Below are positions 20,566 through 31,429 of a stretch of DNA of 64,000 bases, piece by piece. Each line of letters opens with the position of its first letter. Positions within the stretch are counted from its first letter, which is position 1. The notes beneath the pieces were generated by a model. That model did no database searches. It saw nothing but the letters and a program-made list of their open reading frames with translations, and was not told where the DNA came from. Location of the stretch: the NCBI GenBank assembly GCA_029747015.1, contig JAKOGI010000334.1:252501-316500 (forward strand), given 5' to 3'. Made by a program: the position numbers and the translations under genes. The stretch is from Carnegiea gigantea. Its lineage: Eukaryota; Streptophyta; Magnoliopsida; Caryophyllales; Cactaceae.

Positions 20566-23500
20566 TTTGTTTTGCAGGCTGAAGTGAGAGAGAACAACCT
20601 TACGAATAACCCCACTAACACCCTTGAAAACAGGCAGTTGTGGTTTGTTGATAGTGGGTGTTCACGGCACATGACTGGAGAAAGATCAAATTTTCTCTCA
20701 CTTACAGCTTTGAATGGTGGGAGTGTAGCATTTGGAAACGACAAGTCTGGGACAATTATCGGTATAGGTAATATTGGTAAAACTCTCTCCCACTCAATTG
20801 ATAATGTGCACTTAGTTGATGGGTTAAACCACAATTTGCTAAGTGTGTCCCAACTGTGTGACAAGAACAACCTAGTACTGTTTTCAAAAACACGTTGCTT
20901 GGTTGTGAATGACGACACAGGAGATGTTGTGTTGATGGGGAAGTGATGTCAAAATGTTTATAAAGTTTGTATTTCCACTCCTCCCCAAAATAATCTGACT
21001 TGTTTAAATGCATTAAATGATGATATAATGCTATGGCACAAGAGACTAGGTCATGCAAGGTTATCCTTATTAAACAAACTTGTTTCAAAAGACCTAGTTA
21101 TTGGACTACCTTCCATCAAATTTAATGATGACAAGGTATGTGAAGCTTGTGCAAAAGGAAAACAAGTCAGATCTTCTTTAAAATCTAAAAAGGGTGTAAG
21201 CACTACCCGACCTCTTGAATTATTGCATATTGATCTATGTGGTCCCATGAGGATAGCTAGTAGAGGAGGGAAGAGGTATGTGCTCGTAATTGTGGATGAT
21301 TACTCTCAATTTACCTGGACTTTATTCTTGACATCCAAGAATGAAACCTTTGAGAAGTTTATTGCCCTTCTCAAAAGGATTGAAAAGAGAGTAGGACACT
21401 CATTGGTAAGCTTGAGGTCTGATCATGGTACTGAATTTGAAAATACAAGTTTTACAAACTTTTGTAATGAACATGGTGTTGATCATAACTTCTCAGCCCC
21501 GAGAACACCCCAGCAGAATGGGGTGGTTGAACGAAAAAATCGTACCCTAGAAGACATAACTAGAACAATGCTTATTGCTAGTGGTCTTCCTAAGAACTTT
21601 TGGGCAGAAGCCTTGAACACATCATGTTACATTATAAATAGATGCATGATTAGACCCATTTTGAACAAAACTCCTTATGAACTTCTCAAAGGCAGAAAAC
21701 CCAATATTATGCATCTAAGAACATTTGGTTGTAGATGTTTCGTGCATAACAATGGGAAAGATGCCTTAGGAAAGTTTGATCCAAGGAGTGATGAGGCAAT
21801 ATTTCTTGGTTATTCCTCTCACAGTAAGGCATACAAAGTCCTTAACAAAAGAACCTTGTGTGTTGAGGAAAGTGTGCATGTGTTTTTTGATGAATCTAAC
21901 TCTTTGAATGAGAGTGATGCACAGGATGAAGAGTTTGAATTAGGTCTTGTCCAAAAGGAATCGTTGAACCAAGAAAAACAAGGTGAGAACTCCCTGAAGA
22001 AAACAGGTACAGAAGCTGTTCCTAAAAATGGCAGGCAAGGTGAACACCAAACAGGGGGTAACACCGTTGAACCCTGTTCGGAACCATGTTCTTCAGGAAC
22101 AAGCTTGCAAACAGGTGCAGAAACAGGATTAGGAGGTGTTCTTGAGCCTGATCCTACACACATTTCAGTTAGAACAGAGCATGTGTCTGTGGATCCACTT
22201 AATTCAAGACCATGGAAGCACTATAGTTCGCACCCTCTTGATCAAATCTTGTCAGATATTAATACTGGAGTGCAAACTAGATCTAAACTTAAGAATTTTT
22301 GTGCTTTCTATGCTTTTCTTTCTAACATTGAGCCAAAAAGTGTGAATGAAGCTCTTGCAGATTCAGATTGGGTCACGGCAATGCAGGAAGAGCTCCATCA
22401 ATTTGAAAGAAACAAAGTATGGCACCTTGTACCTAAACCTGCAGAGAGAACAATCATTGAAACCAAGTGGGTGTTCCGAAACAAACTGGATGAGTCAGGA
22501 ACAGTCACTAGGAACAAGGCACGGCTAGTTGTACAAGGATACAATCAAGACGAAGGGATCGATTATGAAGAAACCTTTGCACCAGTTGCTAGAATTGAGG
22601 CTATTCGAATCTTAATAGCCTTTGCAGCTCATATGGAAATCAAGCTATATCAAATGGACGTGAAAAGTGCATTCCTCAACGGATACCTTAAAGAAGAGGT
22701 GTATGTCAAACAACCCCCTAGTTTTAAAAACAGTGAATTTTCTGACCATGTTTTCAAACTTGACAAAGCTCTTTATGGCCTAAAACAAGCTCCTAGAGCT
22801 TGGTACGAACGGTTGTCAAGTTTTTTAATTGGAAATGATTTTAGAAGAGGCAAGGTAGACAATATCTTGTTTCTAAAATCTAAGGGGAAACATTTATTGA
22901 TTGTCCAAATATATTTTGATGACATTATATTTAGTGCAACTCATCATGATTTATGCAATGAATTTTCAAATATGATGAGGAGTGAGTTTGAGATGAGCAT
23001 GATGGGTGAGCTTAACTTTTTCTTAGGTTTACAAATCAAGCAAACTCCAAACGGCACCATGATCCATCAACAAAAGTATATCAAGGAGCTACTTAAGCAT
23101 TTTAGGATGGAGTTGGCCAAACCCGTAGACACTCCTATTTCTCCTTCAACCAGGTTGGTTATGGATGATGGGAGTCCCTCAATTGAGGAGAAACTCTGTA
23201 GGGGCATGATTGGGTCACTCCTATACCTAACCGCTAGTAGACCAGATATTGTTTTTAGTGTTGGTTTATGTGTCCGTTTTCAGTCTAATCTTAAGGAAAC
23301 TCATCTTAAGGCTGTGAAATGGATACTAAGATATTTGAAACATACACCCAATTTAGCCGTATGGTATCCTAGAGGTTGCAATTTTGATCTTGTTGGATAT
23401 GCTGATGCTGACTATGCTGGATTCCTAGTTGATAGAAAGAGTACCTCAGGTATGGATCACTTTCTTGGACCTTGTTTGGTATCTTGGGCTACCAAGAAGC

Positions 23501-23856
23501 AACATTCTGTTGCCATGTCCACAGCAGAAGCTGAATATGTTGCAGCAGCTTCATGTTGTGCTCAACTATTGTGGATAAGACAACAGCTTAAGGACTTTTG
23601 TGTTGACACTGGATACATTCCTATTTTTTGTGATAACACAAGTGCAATTAACATTGCCAAAAATCCATGTCAACATAAAAGAACAAAGCATATTGACATT
23701 CGACATCATTTCTTGAGAGATAATGTTAAAAAGAGTTTAATCTCTATGAACTTTTGCACAACGGAAAATGAAATTGCTGATATATTCACTAAGGCACTAG
23801 CTAGAGATCAATTTGAGAGGAATAGACTGGAACTAGGGTTGGTGAGAACACCCTGA
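20566..23856 (+). pseudogene. Element A pol: protease, integrase, RT, RNase H (one premature stop)
   Basis: Ty1/copia order PR-INT-RT-RH in a single frame, broken only by TGA at 20944-20946 between PR and INT. PR has WFVDSGCSRHMTG (about 20641-20680). From 21028, INT shows the zinc-binding H4-H9-C38-C41 and the catalytic triad D69, D132, E168 (spacing of 35 between the last two). RT has [11 protein letters not shown] (about 22651) and a catalytic YFDDI (Asp codons at 22918-22923) where YVDDI is usual. RNase H has [16 protein letters not shown] and [12 protein letters not shown]. The stop corresponds to a sense codon in element B and is probably a recent decay mutation. The lineage looks like SIRE/Maximus because of the long LTRs, the two-knuckle gag in the relative B, and the extra ORF after pol. 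Confidence 0.92.
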
Positions 23857-24189
23857 GTTACCTGTTTCCAGAACATGAACTGGGTTTGGTAAGATCAACC
23901 TTTACACCCTGTTCTCTCCCTTGTTTGCAAATCTTATTAACAACGGATGTTGTTGCATACACTCGAATTGCGTGTATTTTGTCTTTACTTATCCACTTAG
24001 TGCAGCATAAGGGGATGTACTGAAGCCGCCTTAATACCATTAAGTCCAATCAAGATCAGACGACAAAGAACAGGCATAAGAAGAGAACAGGTACGCCCCT
24101 TGGTTGCTCGATGTGTTTTTCCTTCCCAAGGCACAAGCTTTTAATTCTCACACCCGTTGCAAACCAAGAAATCTTCTAAAGATTTTGGG

Positions 24190-24290
24190 TGCTCTCTCTC
24201 TCTCTCTCTTTTTATATGCCCTGTTCTCAGTACTGCAAAATTTGAGAAACCTGTAAAGCCTTAAACCCTAATCTCTCTCCTCTAGCAACA
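24190..24290 (+). promoter_or_regulatory. Promoter-like leader of the env-like ORF, element A
   Basis: Upstream of the env-like ATG are a CT microsatellite (24192-24209), TTTTTATATGCC (TATAT at 24213), the telo-box AAACCCTAA (24263-24271), a pyrimidine patch (24272-24283) and the good plant start context AACAATGGC (ATG 24291). The CT tract, telo-box and ATG recur in the same order in element B. That this is an internal promoter is inferred. Confidence 0.4.
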
Positions 24291-26192
24291 ATGGCTCTCA
24301 ACAACTCCTCTCAATCAAACGACCTCGTTCTTGCGTCCTCAATCCCTGCTCCCCCTCGCCCAATCCTGTACAAGCCTTTCAAATTTCTGAAAAGCTTGTC
24401 CCTACACTCAGTGGGAATGGGGATGGTTGATATTCCCTTCGAATGTGGAAGGGAATTGGTGTTTCTTATAGGGACAATTGCTTGTCCCATTAACGTCGAG
24501 TCAGAGGGTACACTATCGGGGTCTCAAGACCAAATCTTGGAAACCCCTGAAGGGTTTAATTTTGAGCCCTGTTCTTCTGGGTTGTTTCCTGAAATAGCGC
24601 CAGAAACAGGGCTGCCTCTATCGAAGGTGTGTTTGTGGAGGATCTGGATGTCGATTTCCAAGGGAAGTCGAATGAGACATCAGAGGAGAGTTTAAAGAAG
24701 GATTCTCTCCCTGAAGCTGAAACTCCCACTCCGGTCGCTCAAACTGAAGAGAAAAGGAAAAGGGTGAAAATAGTGGCCAGGCGTAGCAGAACGCCAAGAA
24801 CAAGGCCACAACCAAGGTCTAAGCCCTCTCAAACTCCCTCTTCTCCATAATCCTCCAAGCCTTCTCGCAAATCTGCGAGACTAGCTTTTCAATCTTCTCC
24901 CCATATCTCCAAACCCTCTGCTCCTGTCATCGAGGAGATTTCCTCCTCTTCTACCGAAGGGTTCTCGAGTTCTGACTCTGAGAACACCTCCTTCAAACAG
25001 GGGACACCGGTGTTCTCCGAGTCCTCTGAAGAACAAGCCCCTCCAAAATCAACCACTAAACCTGCTGTGAAGCCCTCTCCTGCAAAAACACCCCTCAAGC
25101 GAAAGCCCAGAACAGCCCCCCTACCAGAAGCTACCACCTCTATTCCTGCCCCCAAACGCCCAAAGCAGTTCACTCCCTCTCCTATGTCTGACAAACATGC
25201 GCAGTTGCTTAAGCGCAATGTCGTCAGGGGGAAGGTAGTGAATGTAAGCTTTTTCGAGGAACAGGGTCTGGGGGTGTTCCTGACCAAGTTGCGCACTCAA
25301 GGCTGGCTCGACTTGTTTGCAAACAGCCAGCTGGGGTATTCTGTACCTGAGTTGGCTGAGTTTTACGCCAACTGCAGTGTCACCGAAGGGGTGGTGACTA
25401 GTTTTGTGAATGGGCAACGCATTAAAGTTGATGCGCCCACACTTGGAAAAATTTTGGGAGTACCCTCCCAAGGCTTTGACGTGTATGTGAGGGAAGACAA
25501 AACAGCCCTAGAAATAGCCAGGCTCCTAGAGGTGTCCCAACGTCTCAGTCAAAAATAGGGCCTGAGAACACCCCTCTCTGTTAAGAAGGGTGAAATGACC
25601 TCCCTACACCAACTATTATTTATGTTCACTATCAAGAACATAATTCCGCGAGGTCAAGGGCGAAACTCAGCTGATGCCCTCGATCAATGCCTGGTGGACT
25701 TACTAGATCGGGAGGAACCAATTAACCTCCCTGCAATCATGATTCGCCACATAGGGCGAATTGCGAACACCACCCGGGCCCATGATCTTGGATATGGGTT
25801 TCTGCTGGGCCCATGATCTTGGATATGGGTTTCTACTGACAAGGGTGTTTGAGCACCTTGGGATAGTGCTCACACGGCGAGTGGAGGCCCAAGTCGTTGA
25901 TGAGATTGGGATTGACACTCTGCTCGGGTGTGGATATGAGGTTGGCGAAGGATCAGTCTCCAAACAGGGTCGTCGACCACCTCGACCACCTATTTCTGGG
26001 CAACCTTCCTTCAAACTTGAGGCTGTTCTTGAGGACAATGCTCGCCTCAAGGATGAGCTCTCAGCTGTCAAGGCTGCTCTTGCTGAGGAGCAAGCCCTCT
26101 CCACCAAACGCCATGAGGAATTGCTTGTCCTTCTCTCCACTCTTGCCCCCAGCATTCCTCCTCTGCAAACGAGACCACCCCCTGCACCCTGA
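24291..26192 (+). pseudogene. Element A env-like / extra ORF (broken)
   Basis: The ORF after pol typical of SIRE-like elements, often called env-like; its function is not established. The N-terminus (to about 24620) includes LYKPFKFLKSL. A Pro/Ser/Lys-rich basic middle (24630-25150) follows. Then a conserved globular domain runs from LLKRNVVRGKVV through LGVFLTKLRTQGWLDLF, ELAEFYANC and LGKILGVPSQGFDVYVRE (25200-25500), resembling the plant transposon-associated domain shared with element B. The C-terminus is a coiled coil (LEDNARLKDELSAVKAAL) with RHEELL. Breaks: a frameshift near 24630, TAA at 24848, TAG at 25556, and a 31-bp tandem duplication at 25776-25837 that shifts frame. No signal peptide or clear transmembrane segment was seen. 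Confidence 0.75.
25776..25837 (+). repeat. 31-bp tandem duplication in env-like ORF
   Basis: A unit starting GGGCCCATGATCTTGGATAT occurs twice back to back (25776-25806 and 25807-25837), differing at one base. Element B has only one copy of the equivalent sequence. The duplication shifts the frame. Confidence 0.85.
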
Positions 26193-26476
26193 TTCTCTAG
26201 GCTGTTCTCTTGTTTCCTCCTCCCCTCTTCGTTTTTGGCATTGTACTGTTTTTAATGCAATATCTCTTTCATGATGCTTCTTGCACCTTATGCTCTATAT
26301 TTCTTTTCTTGCATTCATACTGTTGTTTATGCTTTTTAATGATGCCAAAAGGGGGAATAAGACCATACGAATAAGACCATATGATCTATGACCTAGCACC
26401 TAGAGGATCCCTATCAGCATTAATCGTTGTTAAGCTTTTTAATTTTGTTAATATGGTCACTTGGTTTGTCATCATC

Positions 26477-26490
26477 AAAAGGGGGGAATT
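26477..26490 (+). other. Polypurine tract of element A
   Basis: AAAAGGGGGGAATT directly precedes the TGTTGAG start of the 3' LTR. It is the expected primer site for plus-strand DNA synthesis. Confidence 0.85.
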
Positions 26491-28077
26491 TGTTGAGTAT
26501 ATTTAGTTTTGATGATAACAAATCCAAGTGTAAAACTTTGTCCAAGTAATGTTGCTTCAAACACGATCTCCAAACAGGCCTAACTGGTATTTGTGATCTT
26601 TATTGTATTAACTGGTTTGCTACATGTGAGAACAAGTCTTCAAAACAGGTTTTACTTGGTGATTCTATATTAAGTCAAGAACACCACCTCGACAGTTGAT
26701 TGTAAGGCATGTTCCTGAACTCTAGCAATGCAAAGAACAACCCCAGCAAACAAGGTGGCCTTGGTGTTCACAGCAGCTCTACAAATCTTGGACAAGATGA
26801 CTGGTTCAAAACAAGAAGTCTTGGGTATATAGGTTTTATTTATTTAGACTCTTGTTAATATGCCAATATTGAAAACGTCATTTTAAACACCTCTTGAATC
26901 GGTATTTGCGCTAAGTGCTTCAGAACACCAGTTGCGAACAACCCTGCAAACAGGGTGCCTAGGGTGTTTTTGAACTGAAGTGGCCATACCCGGTTATCTT
27001 TGAAAATTCATTTCGGTTAGCCAAGATCTCCAGAATACTTTCTTTAAATTCCAAGATTGCTATTTTTCTGAAAAGGATATTTCTTGAAAATATTATGGGA
27101 GATTTGCGAAAATAGGTTTTTGGAGAATTGCCAAAACTAAAAGATTCCCTTTGCCTATATTTTCGGATATGATAAAATTTCAAAAGCTGAAGATTTCTGG
27201 TTGTCATTTGAATCTTCTTCACGGCTATGAGAAGATAAGGGTTATCTCTTAAGATAACAAATCCCTTATATTTTGGGAAAAATTTATCACTAGCCGTTGG
27301 GGAGTATTTCTTGCTTGAAAATCGTTTTCCCTACTTAGCTGATTCTTTCACCTCTCCTTGTTTTTGACCGTTGGATTTTGTGTTTAAAATCTCAGCATTT
27401 CACTCCCATTTGAATAGATGAGAAAAGACGAGAAACATACACAACATACGCAAAAAAGGGAAAATTTCAAAAGTGGTTTTTCTAGTGAGAAGAATTTTTC
27501 GAGTTACGCTTGAGAAAAGAAAAACCGAGACAAGTTGTGTTTAAACTGAGCTTTCAAGATATTGGCATACTAGGACCTCATTGTACCTTACATCTGCTTA
27601 AATCAGAAGCACCCCCGTAAGGTGTTTTGTAACCCTGATCTTGGATCAGAAAAGTGAGTGAGTGGTCCTCAGTCGTGTGGACTTTGGACGTGTCCAATCT
27701 GGTGAGATTTGGACGTGGTGTAACCCTTCTTAGAGAAGAAGGTTACGTGGTTGCAAGTTGTAACAAGGTGTGTTACATTTGTAACGTGTGAAGCCCGTTA
27801 GTGAAAGTGGTTAAATCCTACACGAGGTAGGTCGTGGTTTTTCACACCTCAGTTGGGCTAGAGGTGTTTTCCACGTAAAAATTGTGTGTGTGCTTTATTT
27901 TCCGCATTTATCTTGGTGATTTTCGCATTTGCAATATTTGAGAACACCCTGCAAACAAGTCACTAGGGTGTTTGTCATCTGAGAATAACCTCTGTGAGGG
28001 TGTTTGTTATTTACAACGCGAAAATCAGACACCACAATTCACCCCCCTCTTGTGGTTGTATACTCACGAATTTAACA
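26491..28077 (+). mobile_element. 3' LTR of element A
   Basis: A 1587-bp LTR nearly identical to the solo LTR at 15950. It is preceded by the polypurine tract and followed by CTGGG (28078-28082), the same 5 bp that flank the solo LTR. The shared flank shows that both LTRs descend from a single insertion event copied by duplication. Confidence 0.92.
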
Positions 28078-29793
28078 CTGGGTCTACGTGCCCTTGAGTA
28101 GTACTTGGGTTTATGGTCAAGGGACTATGTCTCGTTAATAAGCACCTATTTAAGTGGCATTTTCCAAATGGCAATCAAAATTTCTCTTTCTTATCTATTA
28201 AATCATTAATTGTTTTCTATTCTTGTTTCTAGTACCCAAATTTTATCTTCTATTTTTTTGTAGAAGTCAAAGGAGAAGAAAAGCCAGATGCTGCTCATTA
28301 AAACGAGTACATAAGACAGCTAGGGAAACTCATTGCAGTGCCTTAATGGGAGTGTTAGAGGCACTAAGTGTTTGCATGCTCTTACTTTGACCATTACATT
28401 CACTGTGATGTGCTATTACACTAATAATGATGAGATTAATCACCGTTCATCAAAAGCTAGAGTTTTTTAGGACTTTCAGGGCCAACTAGTCAAAGACTAG
28501 TTTTGAGGAATGACAAAAAGATAAGCCAAAGTCTAGCCAGAGTGGCCTTATGTGAATATAATGCCACAAAAACTAATGAAATGGTCAGAGTTGTGCATTT
28601 GACAGCATTAATCATAGTAGCATCGTTAGAATGAACCATCGTAGTCAATCTTATCAAAACAGGATCACTATAAAATACCTTGAGCTTTTATTCCTACAAA
28701 ATCATTTATTTTACATTCAACTTATGACGTTAAGGTTCACATTAAATATTGTATATTACATTGTTCCTTCGATAAAAAATATTCTTTGGTACACTACTAA
28801 CAATGTGGATCAACGTTAATTATTAAGTGCATCATTAAATGCATGATGTTGACAGTTAGTCATTTCCTTGACAATTTGAATTGCAACTTGCTTAATTGCT
28901 AGTGGTTCATTGTCCTACTTGGCCTGATATTTCATCGCCCGCGAACATGATCAAGAGTAACTTTCGTCAGTAATTGGAAGAATTATTAAGGGAAAAGATT
29001 AATTTCACTTAATCTTTTTCTTATCATAATTCTTCAAATTACTGACAAAAATCACTCTTGACCATATTCACGGATGATAAAATATCAGGCCAAGAAGGAA
29101 AATGAACCACTAGCAACTAAGCTAGTTGCAATTCAAATTGTCAAGGAAACAACTAACTGTTAACATCATGCATTTAATGATGACAGGGCAATTTTCAATC
29201 ACGTCCCTTAACTAGATTACTTATAACTTATTATTAATAAGATAAAGGAGCAATGGATACATCAACCGTTATTTCCATAAGAGAGAAGGCAATAAATTAT
29301 TCCTTTTGAGGAAAATTTGATCAAGTCTAAATCAATGCAATCTACCAAAGAAGGAAATTATAACACTTCCTAAAATAGCTGGCAAAGTTCTTATACACAA
29401 TTCTGCAATTCAAGAAGAAGGGTTGAGACTAAAAGTGGCTACAATGGTTGTATTACTTACATCCAATGGTTCAAGTAATGCAAGGAAGACCGATAAATAG
29501 AAGAACTATTTAAAGACAAAAAGTTACAATACTTGAAAAGAAAATAGCATATTATGTTTTCATAATGATTGTACTCATACATTTCAATTTTCTAGACTAC
29601 TGGTGTGCCAAGAGTAAGAGCAAGTCACTTCTTTTGTATTGACATTTTATTAGCTCGATTACTGTTCTTATATAGAAGATTATCGTTTGTGTACTATTCA
29701 GGATCAATATGTGCAAATTTTATACTCTTATACTACCTATATTTAGCTCATAGTAATTCATAAATTAGTTTCTTATTAGTGTTTTTTGGTTTT
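28078..29793. repeat. Flank segment F, copy 2 of the direct duplication
   Basis: Matches 17540-19254 base by base apart from scattered substitutions, and runs from TSD CTGGG to TSD GTTTT. It contains the second foldback. No gene was recognised. Confidence 0.88.
28827..29184. repeat. Foldback element, second copy
   Basis: Same snap-back structure as 18289-18645, with a few base differences and a 1-bp length difference. It was copied as part of the large duplication rather than by transposition. Confidence 0.85.
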
Positions 29794-31373
29794 TGTTGGG
29801 AAATTGTTGACCCCATCATTATGTAATGTAAGGTTTTGATGATAACAAACACAAATGGAATATACGCTTGAGTGTGTTGATCGAACAGGTTCCAAATAAT
29901 GTTTGGAAAACTTTGAAATTGTTTGATTAACCATGGTCGAGAACAGGTCTTAAGAACAGGTTCTCATAACAGCTGAATGGCAAAGAACTTAAAGTACATC
30001 AAAGACATGGAGTACTTCAGAAACAGCCCAGGGAACAGTTCTGAGTAATATCGTAGCAACAGGTCTGAAGAACAGTTCCTCAAAACAGCTGAATGGAAAA
30101 GAACTTAAAGCACATCAAATACATGAAGAACTCTAGGAACAGTTCAGGAAACAGTTTTGAGTAACACCACAGCATTGAAGTAACAAGTCAAGATCCCATA
30201 TATGCTATCCGGTGGATTCAACAAAAGTCTTGGTCTGTTTTAGGTTTTATTTTCTTAGATTCTTGTTAATATGCCACTTGGAAGAACTCGATTTAACATT
30301 ACCTTGAATGATTTTTAAAAACACTGTCTCAGTCAGTTCTGAGATTAGGGTTCAGACTGTTTTCAAGCCAAAATGATTTTTCACAGTTTTTTTCCAAATC
30401 TTGGGCTGACGTTTTTGAAAATATTTGAGATAAATTTTTTGTTATCATTAAACTCGGGATAAGTTAATCTTTGGCTTTGAAAATATATTGTGGAGATTTT
30501 GAGTCTAGCTTTTGAAGGAAATCTTTTACAAAATAAATCAAACTCTTATTTTTGGAATATAAGATAGGAAATTTTAGGATTTGGCAACTGAAAATATTAG
30601 TCACTTTCCATAATCTTTTTAGGAGCAAAAAGATCTTATACTTGTGGATCAAGCACACAAAAAGATCTTGTTGCCCTCTACTATTTAAGGAGCTTCTCCA
30701 CCTCCTCATTGAACACACACACGGTTTTATACACGGCTTGCACACGATTTCATAAATTTTTGAGAAAGCTTTTTGCATGGTTTTTTAGGGATTTAACTTG
30801 CAAATCATATTTTCTGAAAAAACCTTCAATGTGTGTGTGAAAATTGAGTCATCTTCCTTGGCATACTAGGAGCAAAAATTGTACCTTTCATTCGCTTAGT
30901 TAGAAGCACAAAAGTAAGGTGTTTTTATTCTCTTCTTTCATCAAAGTGAGAGTTAAGTGTGTCCAAGCCTAGGGAGGCTTTGGACGTGTGTAATTCGTCT
31001 TGGGGAGATGATTACGTGAGTGTGTCCAAGTCTGGGGGACGAGAACGTAGTGTGTAACTAGTCTAAGGGTAGACAGTTACGTGTGTTGCAATTGTAACAG
31101 AGAAGGTTACCTTTGTAATGTGTTTAGCCCGTTTAGTGGAAGTGTGTGAAAATTCTACAGGGGTAGGTCGTGGTTTTCGCCTCGGTTGGGCTCAAGATGT
31201 TTCCACGTAAAAATCTTGTGTTCTCACTTTTCAATTATTTTCGCTGTTTTACATCTTCTGTGCACGTTACAAACAGTCTGCCCAAACAAGTTCCAAGCCT
31301 GTTCCCAGAAACTGCGAAAATCTACCAACACAATTCACCCCCCTCTTGTGTTAGTGTACTCTCAATTCTAACA
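29794..31373 (+). mobile_element. 5' LTR of element B
   Basis: Begins TGTTGGG and ends TTCTAACA. Its upstream part contains a 116-bp tandem duplication rich in GAACAG words (units starting at 29943 and 30059). A TATA-like TATTTAAG lies at 30682-30689, with the transcription start probably about 30 bp further. It ends with CACAATTCACCCCCCTCTTG as in family A. The upstream repeat pair is typical of U3 enhancer regions. Confidence 0.92.
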
Positions 31374-31375
31374 AG

Positions 31376-31387
31376 TGGTATCAGAGC
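31376..31387 (+). other. Primer-binding site of element B (initiator tRNA-Met)
   Basis: TGGTATCAGAGC, the canonical plant initiator-Met tRNA primer site, starts two bases after the LTR end. Confidence 0.95.
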
Positions 31388-31429
31388 AGGTTCTCATCTA
31401 AAAGATTAACATCTTGAGAGATCCTAAAC

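Noticed and set aside
29943..30180. GAACAG repeats considered as steroid-receptor-like binding sites
   Set aside because: Plants lack such receptors; a duplicated U3 module is the simpler reading.
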